DNA of 64,000 bases. Source: Brevibacillus borstelensis (GTDB lineage Bacteria; Bacillota; Bacilli; Brevibacillales; Brevibacillaceae). The notes under the pieces were generated by a model. That model searched no databases. It worked only from the letters and a program-made list of their open reading frames with translations, and was not told the DNA's origin. Numbering within the stretch: the first letter of the stretch is position 1; the number at the start of each line of letters is the position of its first letter. Below, piece by piece: positions 27,006 through 35,765 of the stretch. Location of the stretch: assembly GCF_003710865.1 (NCBI RefSeq), contig NZ_RHHO01000031.1, positions 168,999-232,998 of the forward strand. Direction: 5' to 3'. The translations under genes and the position numbers were made by a program.

Positions 27006-27827
27006 ATGTTTAACCGCGATCTTCCCTTCTGGCCCGATGGATGGTCGGACCCGTCCCGGCGAAGACAACCCAAACCACGCGCGACCGGATTAACCATGGT
27101 CATCGATAAAGGAATGGGTCGCGCAGCATTTTACGACCTGATGGAGCTGGCTGCCCCTTACATCGACATTTACAAGCTGGGCTTTGGTACATCCGTCCTC
27201 TACCCCGGCAAATTTCTGCAACAAAAAGTGGAAGAGGCCAAAACGTGGAATCTGCACATCATGCCAGGCGGAACCCTTTTTGAAATTGCCCTTTGCCAAT
27301 CCACTCTGGAGGCATATATCGAACAAGTGAAAGCAATCGGGTTTAATGCGGTCGAAATCTCCGACGGAACCTTCCCCCTCCCCGCCGACCTCAGAAAAAG
27401 GGCGATCAGTACGGCGGCAGATGCCGGACTGATCGTCTACTCGGAATTTGGCAAAAAATCGGCAGATTTCCGTGCCGAGCAAGACGAGCTGCTGCGTACA
27501 CTGGAGGCTGATCTTCTAGCAGGCGCCAGCTACGTGATCGTAGAAGCCCGCGAGAGTGGGACGGTAGGCGTATTTGATGGGAAAGGAAAAGTGGAGACCA
27601 GCTTTTTGCTGGATATTCATAAGTCCGCCGGCTCCCTGGCAGACCGGCTAATCTGGGAAGCTCCCCAAAAGGAACAGCAGGTCGCCTTGATTCAGACGCT
27701 GGGCGCCAGCGTAAATCTGGGGAATATTGCTGGTGCCGACGTATTAGCCGTCGAGACGCTGCGAAGGGGGCTGAGGGGTGACACTGCCGCGATGATGGCC
27801 GAAAGGAGGGCCGCTACGTGCGAATAG
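27006..27827 (+). CDS. Phosphosulfolactate synthase (ComA family)
   Basis: A 273-residue enzyme joining phosphoenolpyruvate and sulfite to (2R)-phospho-3-sulfolactate. MVIDKGMGRAAFYDLMEL, DIYKLGFGTS and the SDGTFPLP block with YSEFGKKS are characteristic of the TIM-barrel ComA family (Bacillus YitD). The start is ATG at 27006 with GAGG 8 bases before; an ATG at 26991 is in frame. The stop overlaps the next gene by 10 bases. In Bacillus 3-sulfolactate accumulates in spores, which fits the sporulation context. Not related to the competence regulator ComA. Confidence 0.92.
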   Translation: MFNRDLPFWPDGWSDPSRRRQPKPRATGLTMVIDKGMGRAAFYDLMELAAPYIDIYKLGFGTSVLYPGKFLQQKVEEAKTWNLHIMPGGTLFEIALCQSTLEAYIEQVKAIGFNAVEISDGTFPLPADLRKRAISTAADAGLIVYSEFGKKSADFRAEQDELLRTLEADLLAGASYVIVEARESGTVGVFDGKGKVETSFLLDIHKSAGSLADRLIWEAPQKEQQVALIQTLGASVNLGNIAGADVLAVETLRRGLRGDTAAMMAERRAATCE

Positions 27828-28534
27828 ATGTCGTTCCCACCGTTGAAGAAATTCGCTACGATCAGATCGGCAACCGCGTCGTCATCGTCATCGATGTACT
27901 GCGTGCGTCTAGTTCGATCGTGACCGCGCTGGGAACCGGCTTTTCGGTTGTCGTTCCCGTAGAGACCATCGGGCAGGCCAACGCGCTGCGGACAGAAAAC
28001 TGCTTTCTTGCCGGTGAAAGACATTGTCGGAAAATCCCTGACTTCGACTACAACAACTCTCCTACCGAACTGGCTGGCCACTCGCAAAAAGGGAGCGTTC
28101 TTATCCTCACTACCACGAATGGAACACGTGCGATCCAAAAAGCGGAACGTGCCTCCTCCCTGTTGATCGGCTGTTTTCTCAACGCAACCGCTTGTATCCA
28201 GTACGCACTGTCAAAACGTCTGGACATCACCCTGTACTGCGCCGGAACACGATCCGAATTTGCTCTCGAAGACGGTCTGGCTGCTGGCCTCATGATTCAC
28301 AGAGCAAAGCTGCTGCAGCCGCAGGTTCAACTCTGCGATTTGGGAGAAGCGCTCCGGGCCAGCTATTTGCATCTGTCGGACCGATTGCCGCAGCTTTTGC
28401 CCCACACGACGACGGGCAGAAGACTGGTCCAGCATCATTTTGCCGATGATCTTGCCTTTTGTGCACAGATTGACCACTATCGCCTGGTCCCGATTGTACG
28501 AGAGAAGCGAATACTTCCCCACCTTGTCTCATAA
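27818..28534 (+). CDS. 2-phosphosulfolactate phosphatase (ComB family)
   Basis: A 238-residue Mg2+-dependent phosphatase that releases 3-sulfolactate from phosphosulfolactate. NRVVIVIDVLRASSSIVTAL near the N terminus and TTTNGTRAI with CAGTRSEFALEDGLAAG are the family blocks (Bacillus YitC). It starts from GTG 27818 and overlaps the synthase gene, so the two steps are translationally coupled. Confidence 0.92.
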   Translation: MRIDVVPTVEEIRYDQIGNRVVIVIDVLRASSSIVTALGTGFSVVVPVETIGQANALRTENCFLAGERHCRKIPDFDYNNSPTELAGHSQKGSVLILTTTNGTRAIQKAERASSLLIGCFLNATACIQYALSKRLDITLYCAGTRSEFALEDGLAAGLMIHRAKLLQPQVQLCDLGEALRASYLHLSDRLPQLLPHTTTGRRLVQHHFADDLAFCAQIDHYRLVPIVREKRILPHLVS

Positions 28535-28570
28535 AGTGAAAGAAGACTAGGGACGTGGACAGGGGTTTTG

Positions 28571-29038
28571 ATGCCGATGGTATCAGGGGAAATCATGCTT
28601 GTCATCTTGATCGTCATAGGCTTGATCGGGCGATCGCCAATTATTGCGACTGCAGCGAGCATTCTGCTTGTTTTGAAGCTGACCGCACTCGAACGCCTGT
28701 TTCCTGTAGTTGAGCGGCGGGGGCTTGAGCTGGGTCTTTTGTTTTTGACGATCTCCGTACTTGTTCCGTTCGCCAGCGAAAAAATATCGTGGCGTGACAT
28801 TACTCCGCTCTTCACGACGGTGATCGGAATGATGGCACTCGCCGGAGGGGCAATCGCCACCTGGATGAACGGAAAGGGACTCGATTTGCTTCGAACTGAG
28901 CCGTCCATCATCGTTGGTTTGGTCATTGGGTCGATCATTGGAATTGTCTTTTTGCGCGGAATTCCCGTCGGCCCGCTAATGGCCGCCGGCATTACCGCCT
29001 TTGTCTTGAAGCTGTGGGAGTGGTTTGGCGGACGCTGA
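28571..29038 (+). CDS. DUF441 family membrane protein (YtwI-like)
   Basis: A 155-residue protein with four hydrophobic segments (about 8-36, 50-64, 80-98 and 112-130) and the pattern [20 protein letters not shown], as in the DUF441/UPF0756 family. No function is known. It follows comB by 36 bases on the same strand with a weak GGGG site, so it may share its transcript. Confidence 0.85.
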   Translation: MPMVSGEIMLVILIVIGLIGRSPIIATAASILLVLKLTALERLFPVVERRGLELGLLFLTISVLVPFASEKISWRDITPLFTTVIGMMALAGGAIATWMNGKGLDLLRTEPSIIVGLVIGSIIGIVFLRGIPVGPLMAAGITAFVLKLWEWFGGR

Positions 29039-29081
29039 GCGGCGGACGCTTCGTCTTGACGCAAGGTTCCCAAGAGAAACG

Positions 29082-29116
29082 AAAAGAGCCGTACCCATGG
29101 CAGGTACGGCTCTTTT
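29082..29116. terminator. Bidirectional terminator between DUF441 gene and efp
   Basis: AAAAGAGCCGTACC and GGTACGGCTCTTTT form a perfect 14-bp stem with a 7-base loop between two convergent genes. Confidence 0.9.
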
Positions 29117-29144
29117 CCGTCGCTCGCTATTCGTTCTCTCGTCT

Positions 29145-29702
29145 TTATGCGCGAGATACGTATGCTTCGGTACGCGTATCGATGATCAACTTGTCTCCTT
29201 GTTCTACGAAAAGCGGCACGTTTACCACAAAACCCGTTTCCAGGGTTGCTTTTTTCGTAACGTTGGAGGCAGTATCTCCTTTTACGCCCGGCTCACATTC
29301 AGTAACAGTCAGTTCAACTGTATTCGGCAATTGCACCCCGAGGGTTTCGCCGTTGTACTGCATGATTTGCACGTTCATGTTTTCTTTCAGGAAGTTAAGC
29401 TCGCGCTCGATCTGCTTGCTTGTAAAGGTGAGCTGCTCATACGTTTCTGTGTTCATAAAGGTATGCTCATCGCCGCTGGCATACAGATATTGCATGGTAG
29501 AGGTTTCGATGCGGGCAGGACTTACTTTTTCACCGCCGCGGAACGTCATCTCTGCCACGTTGCCGTTACGCAGGTTGCGCAGTTTGGAACGAACAAAGGC
29601 TGCACCTTTTCCTGGTTTCACGTGTTGGAATTCGAGCACTTGGTAGATATTGCCATCCACTTCGATGGTCAGGCCGGTACGAAAATCATTAACAGAGATC
29701 AT
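29145..29702 (-). CDS. efp: Elongation factor P
   Basis: A 185-residue three-domain protein that relieves ribosome stalling at polyproline stretches. The N-terminal KOW-like domain contains the modified-residue loop [10 protein letters not shown] (Lys in PGKG), and two OB-type domains end with [15 protein letters not shown]. Length is exact for the family. It follows the Xaa-Pro peptidase gene by 41 bases, the usual Bacillus yqhT-efp pairing. Confidence 0.98.
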   Translation of the reverse strand: MISVNDFRTGLTIEVDGNIYQVLEFQHVKPGKGAAFVRSKLRNLRNGNVAEMTFRGGEKVSPARIETSTMQYLYASGDEHTFMNTETYEQLTFTSKQIERELNFLKENMNVQIMQYNGETLGVQLPNTVELTVTECEPGVKGDTASNVTKKATLETGFVVNVPLFVEQGDKLIIDTRTEAYVSRA

Positions 29703-29743
29703 GTTAGTCCTCCCAAATCAACAAATAACACAAATAGTATAAA

Positions 29744-30814
29744 TTAGACGGGCAAAATGAGCAACTCTTTCGTGGATTGGGTCAAGACATCATGACCATC
29801 CGCCGTAATCAATACGTCGTCCTCGATCCGAACGCCGCCCAAGCCGCTGATGTAAATGCCTGGTTCCATCGTGACCAGCATTCCCGGCTCAAGGATAAAC
29901 GGACTTGCGGTCGACAAGTTTGGCAGTTCGTGAACGTCCATGCCAAGGCCATGTCCCGCACTGTGTCCGTACGCATCTCCATAGCCGGCAGCCGTGATGA
30001 TATCGCGGGTAACCGCATCGGCTTCTTTACCCGAAATTCCCGGTCTTAACGCTTCGACACCAGCGATCTGAGCCTTGAGGACAATCTCGTAAATTTCTTT
30101 CATGCGAGGATGGGGCTCCCCGACAGAGACCGTCCGGGTAATATCGGAGTTGTAGCCCTGATAGGCCGCGCCAAAATCGAGCGTCACCATTTCACCGGCT
30201 GCAATCACCTTTTCGCTCGCTCTTCCATGCGGCAGCGCACCGCGGTGGCCTGAAGCGACGATAATGTCAAACGCGGAAGCAGACGCCCCCTGTCTTCTCA
30301 TGAAAAACTCCAGCTCCAGCGCCACTTCGATTTCCGTCACGCCAGGCCTGATATATCCGAGAATGTGCTCAAAGGCATCTTCGGCGATTTTCACCGCCTG
30401 TCTGATCACCTGCACTTCGGACTCTTCCTTGTACATCCGCAGCTTTTCCATAAAGCCGCTGGTCGGAACCAGCTCGACACCTTCAAAGCTCTTGCTCCAA
30501 TTGGAATAGGTTCCGAAAGACAGGCTGCTTTCAAAAGCAAGCCGTTTGACGCCGGCCTTTTTCAGGACTTGCGCGATCGCTTCCAGAGGCTTGCGCTCAT
30601 TGTTGACCACGGTAAAGTGCGGGCACTCCTCCTGGGCTTGATCGACATAGCGGAAATCCGTTACCAAAAACGCTTCTTTTTCGGTGACGATAACCCATCC
30701 CGTCGAGCCGGTAAAACCGCTCAGATAACGACGGTTCACCGTTTCTTCCGTAATCAGTGCGTCAGCCCCGATCTGTGCCAAGGCATCGCGCAATTTGCTC
30801 AAGCGATTGTTCAT
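29744..30814 (-). CDS. Xaa-Pro aminopeptidase/dipeptidase, M24 family (YqhT)
   Basis: A 356-residue M24B metallopeptidase cleaving X-Pro bonds in the cytoplasm. A creatinase N-terminal domain (about 1-125) precedes the pita-bread catalytic domain, with VTLDFGAAYQGYNSDITRTV (two Asp ligands), GHGLGMDVHELP (His ligand), VTMEPGIYI and RIEDDVLIT (Glu ligands); all five ligands are visible. GGGAGAGG precedes the ATG. Between aroQ and efp on the same strand. Confidence 0.93.
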   Translation of the reverse strand: MNNRLSKLRDALAQIGADALITEETVNRRYLSGFTGSTGWVIVTEKEAFLVTDFRYVDQAQEECPHFTVVNNERKPLEAIAQVLKKAGVKRLAFESSLSFGTYSNWSKSFEGVELVPTSGFMEKLRMYKEESEVQVIRQAVKIAEDAFEHILGYIRPGVTEIEVALELEFFMRRQGASASAFDIIVASGHRGALPHGRASEKVIAAGEMVTLDFGAAYQGYNSDITRTVSVGEPHPRMKEIYEIVLKAQIAGVEALRPGISGKEADAVTRDIITAAGYGDAYGHSAGHGLGMDVHELPNLSTASPFILEPGMLVTMEPGIYISGLGGVRIEDDVLITADGHDVLTQSTKELLILPV

Positions 30815-30892
30815 TTTCCTCTCCCTTTCTTTGTCTGCCGTTCAACCGATCTGTCGCTTCCCGAACAGACCGGCTCACTTGCCCGGTTCCGT

Positions 30893-31333
30893 TCATTTCT
30901 TGCCGATTTTGTTTGCCAGCGATCTCAGCGCCCACTCATAACCGTCGATGCCAAGACCGACGATTTGACCGATAACAACAGGAGCAATGACTGAATGGTG
31001 CCGGAATGATTCGCGCGCGTGTACATTGGAAATATGGACTTCAATCGTCGGCAATTCCACGGCTGAGATCGCATCCCGAATCGCATAGCTGTAATGCGTA
31101 AATGCACCCGGATTGATGATGATGCCGTCATGCACGCCTTTTGCCCGGTGAATGGCATCGATGAGAACGCCTTCATGATTGGACTGGCAATGCTCGAGGC
31201 GACCGTTCCACTCTTCCATGACCTTTTCGAGCCGAGCGACAACGTCTTGAAGTGTCTCTCTTCCATACACATCGGGCTCCCTTTGCCCCAGCAGGTTGAG
31301 GTTGGGGCCATTGAGCAACAGGACGGATAGCAC
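30893..31333 (-). CDS. aroQ: Type II 3-dehydroquinate dehydratase
   Basis: A 146-residue enzyme converting 3-dehydroquinate to 3-dehydroshikimate. LLNGPNLNLLGQREPDVYG at the N terminus holds the catalytic Tyr and Arg, NPGAFTHYSYAIRDAI the substrate site and VEVHISNVHARESFRHHSV-type sequence the catalytic His. GTG at 31333 follows GGGAGG. With shikimate kinase further right, a second shikimate step in this window. Confidence 0.96.
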   Translation of the reverse strand: MLSVLLLNGPNLNLLGQREPDVYGRETLQDVVARLEKVMEEWNGRLEHCQSNHEGVLIDAIHRAKGVHDGIIINPGAFTHYSYAIRDAISAVELPTIEVHISNVHARESFRHHSVIAPVVIGQIVGLGIDGYEWALRSLANKIGKK

Positions 31334-31430
31334 GGTTCATTCCTCCCTTATGACACTTCCGCTTCCCTTTTTGTAAAAACATTTTTACTAGAGAATAATT
31401 TTACCATAAGGGAGAAGAGCTTGAATAGCC

Positions 31431-31931
31431 TCAAGCCTCGTCATGGCTCTCCAGCGTGATGGTCATGCCCACGAACATCCCGAAGGAGAGAAACCAGGCC
31501 GCTTCCGTGGCAAGCGTCGCCACGTCCCAATTGCCCATGCGAAAGAAGAAACCTGCCACTACTAACAGCATCAGGCCGTAGAGCAAGCCGCTCCACCACA
31601 TTTTGCTCCTTTGGAACAGCAGAGAGTATAAAAACACTGCGATCACACTTTCAAAAAACAGCAGGATCACTCCCAGGCCAGTGGCAGACCAGGAGTCCTC
31701 ATCTGCCTCCCAGAGAAAGGGACGGGCATAGGCTCCCAAACCGTAAGGCGTAAAATTGAGAAAGTGTGCAGCCAGCCTGACGATTCCCCAAAATACCGTT
31801 CCCCAAAAAGCAATTTCAACCAGCTTTGCAAAAGGCAGCGTCTTCGCTTTGCCAGGCACATCGGCACGGGCAGTTCTTCTTTCCTCTGTAAACCTGCCCC
31901 GCAGGTGCCCTCTTGTCTTTGTCAAACCCAT
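31431..31931 (-). CDS. yqhR: YqhR family membrane protein
   Basis: About 166 residues with four membrane segments (roughly 38-56, 80-100, 108-128 and 136-154) after a basic N terminus (TKTRGHLRGRF). It matches the position and topology of Bacillus YqhR, directly beside yqhQ and aroQ. An ATG at 31931 follows GGGGTGA; an ATG two codons earlier is also possible. Function unknown. Confidence 0.75.
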   Translation of the reverse strand: MGLTKTRGHLRGRFTEERRTARADVPGKAKTLPFAKLVEIAFWGTVFWGIVRLAAHFLNFTPYGLGAYARPFLWEADEDSWSATGLGVILLFFESVIAVFLYSLLFQRSKMWWSGLLYGLMLLVVAGFFFRMGNWDVATLATEAAWFLSFGMFVGMTITLESHDEA

Positions 31932-32065
31932 CGTCATCACCCCGTATCTAGTATGTGCCGAACCTATTATTTTCACTTACGGTTGACATTTTGACGGGGA
32001 TTGGAACTGCCAGTAGCCTCCGCGCTCCGTTTCCGTTAGAATATGTAATAAGGATGGTGATAGGA

Positions 32066-33001
32066 TTGGCGCAACAAAACGTACCTAGCTACGGCGGTCA
32101 AGCCGTCATAGAAGGCGTCATGTTTGGCGGTAAGCAGGTAACCGTCACAGCGATACGCAGAAAAAACCAAGAGATTGAATACTTCGAAGCTCCGCGGAAC
32201 GAGATCCCGTGGGTCAAGGCACTGAAGAAAATTCCTTTCCTGCGGGGAATCGTCGGCCTGATTGAAGCAAGCGCCAACGGAGCAAAGCACCTGAATTTCG
32301 CCTCCGACCGATACAGCATGGAATCAGATGAAGAGGTTTCGACTGGTCCGTCCAGACTGCAGATGATTTTGGGTGTGGCCGTCGTAGGTATTTTGTCGTT
32401 TCTATTCGGGAAATTTGTATTCACCCTGGTACCCGTGTTCCTCGCCGATTTTCTGTTCGGGAAGTGGATCACCAATCAATACGCCCAAAACATCTTGGAA
32501 GGCGTAATCAAGCTGATTCTGCTCCTGGGCTATATCACCGCGATCGCGCAGGCTCCGCTCATTAAACGGCTGTTCCAATACCACGGAGCTGAGCATAAGG
32601 TGATTAACGCCTATGAATCAGGGGTAGACTTAACCGTAGAGAATGTGCAAAAATTTTCCACCCTGCACTACCGTTGCGGAAGCAGCTTTTTGATCTTCAC
32701 CGTGATCATCGGTGTCGTGATCTATTCATTCTTCTCGTATGACAGCTTATGGGAGCGAGTGGTTCAGCGGATCGTGCTCCTGCCCGTTGTACTCGGTGTA
32801 TCCTATGAGGTCCTGCAATTTACCAACAAATTGCGTGACACGCCCGTACTGCGGTTTCTCGGTTATCCGGGGTTGTGGCTGCAAAAAATCACAACACGGG
32901 AACCTGATGACAGCCAGGTGGAGGTGGCGATTGCCGCATTTAACAAAATGCGCGAACGCGACCATGAGATGACCAATCCAGGGTTGGTTTCTGCCGGTTA
33001 A
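32066..33001 (+). CDS. yqhQ: YqhQ family protein (DUF1385)
   Basis: A 311-residue membrane protein. VPSYGGQAVIEGVMFGGK at the N terminus and YHGAEHKVINAYE with STLHYRCGSSFL in the middle are the DUF1385 blocks; the HGAEHK and RCG residues could bind metal (inference). About four hydrophobic segments lie at 100-200 and 215-260. TTG at 32066 is chosen because AAGG-ATGGTG lies at the right distance and the protein then begins like the family; ATG at 32054 is the alternative. Divergent from yqhR. Confidence 0.88.
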   Translation: MAQQNVPSYGGQAVIEGVMFGGKQVTVTAIRRKNQEIEYFEAPRNEIPWVKALKKIPFLRGIVGLIEASANGAKHLNFASDRYSMESDEEVSTGPSRLQMILGVAVVGILSFLFGKFVFTLVPVFLADFLFGKWITNQYAQNILEGVIKLILLLGYITAIAQAPLIKRLFQYHGAEHKVINAYESGVDLTVENVQKFSTLHYRCGSSFLIFTVIIGVVIYSFFSYDSLWERVVQRIVLLPVVLGVSYEVLQFTNKLRDTPVLRFLGYPGLWLQKITTREPDDSQVEVAIAAFNKMRERDHEMTNPGLVSAG

Positions 33002-33030
33002 GCATTTAGATAACGATGAGGTGAGGCGCT

Positions 33031-33375
33031 ATGTTTCCCCGGATTCCCCCAATCATCTTGATCATCTTGTTGTTTGCTGTATACGGTCTGTTGAATCGGA
33101 TCATTGAGAAGCCTCTGCAAACCTTGGTCATCATCGGTTTGTCTGTCCTTTTGTTCGTGGTGGTCAGAAACTATTTGAGGAGCGGCAAATTCCTTCCCGG
33201 AGCTCCCAAGCAGCAAAAACAGGCAAAACCGAAAGCGCCGGTTTCGAGAGCTCCCCTGAAAAAGAATGCACAACAGGCAAGGCGAAACCATCCGTTCCGG
33301 GTGATTGACGGAAACAAAGGCAAATCGAAGGAAAATCAAGGCGACCAAGATCCTCATAATCATATTTCGCAATAA
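33031..33375 (+). CDS. YqhP/SA1362-like small membrane protein
   Basis: A 114-residue protein with two close hydrophobic segments (about 6-22 and 31-47), then a Lys/Gln/Pro-rich region and the block NHPFRVIDGNKGKSKE. The FRVIDGNKGK motif with this topology and place after yqhQ matches the family annotated SA1362 (Bacillus yqhP position), of unknown function. GAGGTGAGG precedes the ATG. It ends at a bidirectional terminator. Confidence 0.65.
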   Translation: MFPRIPPIILIILLFAVYGLLNRIIEKPLQTLVIIGLSVLLFVVVRNYLRSGKFLPGAPKQQKQAKPKAPVSRAPLKKNAQQARRNHPFRVIDGNKGKSKENQGDQDPHNHISQ

Positions 33376-33376
33376 A

Positions 33377-33413
33377 GAAAACAGGCTGCCTATACAAGGT
33401 AGCCTGTTTTGTC
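33377..33413. terminator. Bidirectional terminator between yqhP-like gene and patatin gene
   Basis: AAAACAGGCTGCC and GGTAGCCTGTTTT pair with one mismatch around a short loop, between convergent genes. The right arm overlaps the last codons of the patatin-like gene. Confidence 0.85.
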
Positions 33414-34334
33414 TGTCGGGGGTGTACCTTTTTGGAATACCTCTACGTATTGTTCAAAGCTCCACTGTTCCAAAAAGCGGGTTGCGGATTGCAGTCCGGA
33501 CTCGTACAGTCGATTCCGAAGTTCTTTTGAGAGCTGGAACTGCGTCGTCCGCACTCCCAATGTATTGATGAACACGGTGCGGAGAGCTTGGGCCCGATCG
33601 ACGTAAAGCCGGTCATGGGCATCCAGCATAGTAGCGATCAACTGCTTGGAGAATGAAAACAATCCCCTGATCCGGTAGGCCTCCCGATCCACCTTGCTGT
33701 CATGGAGCCGGAAGCCGATGGTCGGCCAGAGGGGAACCCCCGGCACATCGAACAGCCAGACCGGATAATTGCTCAAAAGCGCTCCATCCACGATCAAATG
33801 GACTTCACCGTCTTTGGTCAAACGCGTCGGCTGAAAAAAGAAGGGGATCGATGACGACATGCGAACAGCGCGTGCGATGGAAAATCGTTCGGGGACAATA
33901 TCGAAATGGCTCAAGTCCTCCGGCAATATCAGCATCTTTCCGCCCGTAATGTCAGAAGCGATGATGCGGAGTTTATCCTTTGGCAAGTCTCCAAAGGTCC
34001 GAATCCCCTTTTGGCGAAGCAAATCATCGATAAATCTCTCCAGCCTGTCAGTCCGGTATATCCCTTCACGGAATAGCAATTCGTATAAGGGTCCGACTAT
34101 CGGCAGACGTCCCAATCCTCTCCGTTCAAGAAAAAACAAGTAGTCCAGCTTTTCAAAAATGGGACGCAATTCCCTGCTTGTGTAGCCGGCACTGAGCAAT
34201 GCCGCCACGATGGACCCGGCCGAAGTCCCCGCCAACCTTTCCCAGACAAAGCCGTGCTCTTCCATCACCTGCAAGGCGCCAATAAAGGCTATGCCCTTTA
34301 CTCCGCCTCCTTCAAACACTGCATCCGCCTTCAT
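33390..34334 (-). CDS. Patatin-like phospholipase family protein (YqhO)
   Basis: A 314-residue patatin-type serine hydrolase. The oxyanion motif EGGGVKGIAF, the nucleophile GTSAGS and the DGALLSNYP (Asp-Gly) dyad are all present. The start is ATG at 34334 behind GGAGGA; the frame is open upstream without homology. Matches Bacillus yqhO in place. Substrate lipid unknown, location cytoplasmic or peripheral. Confidence 0.9.
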   Translation of the reverse strand: MKADAVFEGGGVKGIAFIGALQVMEEHGFVWERLAGTSAGSIVAALLSAGYTSRELRPIFEKLDYLFFLERRGLGRLPIVGPLYELLFREGIYRTDRLERFIDDLLRQKGIRTFGDLPKDKLRIIASDITGGKMLILPEDLSHFDIVPERFSIARAVRMSSSIPFFFQPTRLTKDGEVHLIVDGALLSNYPVWLFDVPGVPLWPTIGFRLHDSKVDREAYRIRGLFSFSKQLIATMLDAHDRLYVDRAQALRTVFINTLGVRTTQFQLSKELRNRLYESGLQSATRFLEQWSFEQYVEVFQKGTPPTDKTGYLV

Positions 34335-34490
34335 CCTGATTCCTCCTCGGACCTTCACTGCCCCCCTTTTACCAATATATAGACGAAGTGCTTGTCGAAT
34401 GCGATTCGAAAGCTGGTTATGCATGCGCTATTTGGCGATACCTTGAACACATCCGTAAGTCATCACCGGATTTCGACTGTTCGTTCACAG

Positions 34491-34520
34491 AAAAAACGCA
34501 AGCCCGAAGGCCTGCGTTTC
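34491..34520 (-). terminator. Terminator of mntR
   Basis: Minus strand AAACGCAGGCC and GGGCTTGCGTTT pair around TTC, followed by TTT. The left arm begins at the mntR stop codon. Confidence 0.85.
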
Positions 34521-34957
34521 TAGGACAACTCTTCTTCTTTTTGTTCCTCTTCCTGCTGGATCCGGCGAAGATCCTCGACACGCTTCGGATCCTCCTGAAA
34601 GTAGCGGACCAGATACTCAAAGCACGAGATTGACTCCCAGCTCAGATGGTGTTCGATTCCTTCCACATCTTTATAAATATGTTCTTCGTCTACGCCGATC
34701 AAACGCATGAACTCCTCCAGGAGACTGTGGCGATCGACAAGCCGTTTTCCGATTTTCTTACCCTTTGGCGTAAGAATCAGACCGCGATATTTCTCATAGA
34801 CGAGGTACTTGTCTTTATCAAGCTTTTGAACCATTTTCGTGACAGAAGAGGGATGCACCTCCAACGCTTCCGCGATATCGGAGACACGAGCATATCCTTT
34901 TTCCTCGATTAAGCTGTAAATACGTTCCAAATAGTCTTCCATGCTGGGAGTTGGCAT
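34520..34957 (-). CDS. mntR: Manganese-responsive regulator MntR
   Basis: A 145-residue DtxR-family repressor of manganese uptake genes. The winged helix (residues 1-65) contains [20 protein letters not shown] and the metal/dimer domain has [19 protein letters not shown] and [13 protein letters not shown], with the metal ligands Asp8 (in [10 protein letters not shown]), Glu and His residues. ATG 34957 after GAGGG. Slightly charged Glu/Gln-rich C-terminal tail. Location next to yqhO matches Bacillus. Confidence 0.94.
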   Translation of the reverse strand: MPTPSMEDYLERIYSLIEEKGYARVSDIAEALEVHPSSVTKMVQKLDKDKYLVYEKYRGLILTPKGKKIGKRLVDRHSLLEEFMRLIGVDEEHIYKDVEGIEHHLSWESISCFEYLVRYFQEDPKRVEDLRRIQQEEEQKEEELS

Positions 34958-35052
34958 ATGTATCCCTCGTTTCCAAACGGTATTTCGGCATGGCAAAAAA
35001 AGCACGTAGATTTATCATACCGTGGATTGAGGATGAGTTGCAAGGAAAAACT

Positions 35053-35610
35053 CTATTTTAGCTGTTTTTCCGCACTCTTTAGATTTACGGTCTGCACGAG
35101 TTGACCGCCCAAGGTCTCCAATCGCTCCTGAAGACGCGGATCTTTCAGTTTTCCATCGGCATCAAAAGCGCTGTATGCATTCGGAACACTAGGACTTGCC
35201 GGCAGTGCCCAGGCGTGCAAATTTCTCATAATCAAATGCAGCGTGTTTACCGTGTTAGTCGCCCCCATGCTGCCCCCGGCTACACCCAGGACAGCGACCG
35301 GTTTATCCCGCAGATAACGTCCTTCCAAGAAATCGAGCGCATTCTTTAACGCTCCACTGATGGTGCCGTGATACTCGGGAGAAGCGATAATCAACCCGTC
35401 CGCTTCCGTTACCTTGCGAACGAAGCGATGGACAGTTTCCGGATAGGTGGAGAAATCATCTCTCACATCATAAATGGGCATCGGCCATTCCGCCAGATGG
35501 ATCAGCTCCGTATCAGCCCCAGCTTTTTGTGCTGCGGCAAGTACGATCGCCACTGCTTTTTTTGTGGTAGAATCGGGATTCATGCTTCCAGAAATGCCGA
35601 GAATTTTCAT
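35053..35610 (-). CDS. NADPH-dependent FMN reductase family protein
   Basis: A 185-residue flavodoxin-like oxidoreductase. The FMN phosphate loop GISGSMNPDSTTKKA, the SPEYHGTISGALKNALDFL block and GVAGGSMGATNT are those of the SsuE/chromate-reductase/azoreductase group. Cytoplasmic; the physiological acceptor cannot be inferred. AGGTG precedes the ATG. Stands alone between mntR and a divergent membrane protein. Confidence 0.85.
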   Translation of the reverse strand: MKILGISGSMNPDSTTKKAVAIVLAAAQKAGADTELIHLAEWPMPIYDVRDDFSTYPETVHRFVRKVTEADGLIIASPEYHGTISGALKNALDFLEGRYLRDKPVAVLGVAGGSMGATNTVNTLHLIMRNLHAWALPASPSVPNAYSAFDADGKLKDPRLQERLETLGGQLVQTVNLKSAEKQLK

Positions 35611-35765
35611 TATTTTTCACCTCATACCCTATTATAGCTGATTACTGTTAGTATATCCCATTTATCACACTTAGTAAATAGTTATGTTTATTAAATTGCT
35701 TGATGTTCTGAACAAGCCCCCTTTCCACATACACTTGTACCAAGGTTGGGAAAAGGATGATGCTC

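Noticed and set aside
27006..28534. comA/comB as competence or coenzyme M genes
   Set aside because: The proteins are the phosphosulfolactate enzymes; there is no competence receiver domain and no coenzyme M pathway in this type of bacterium.
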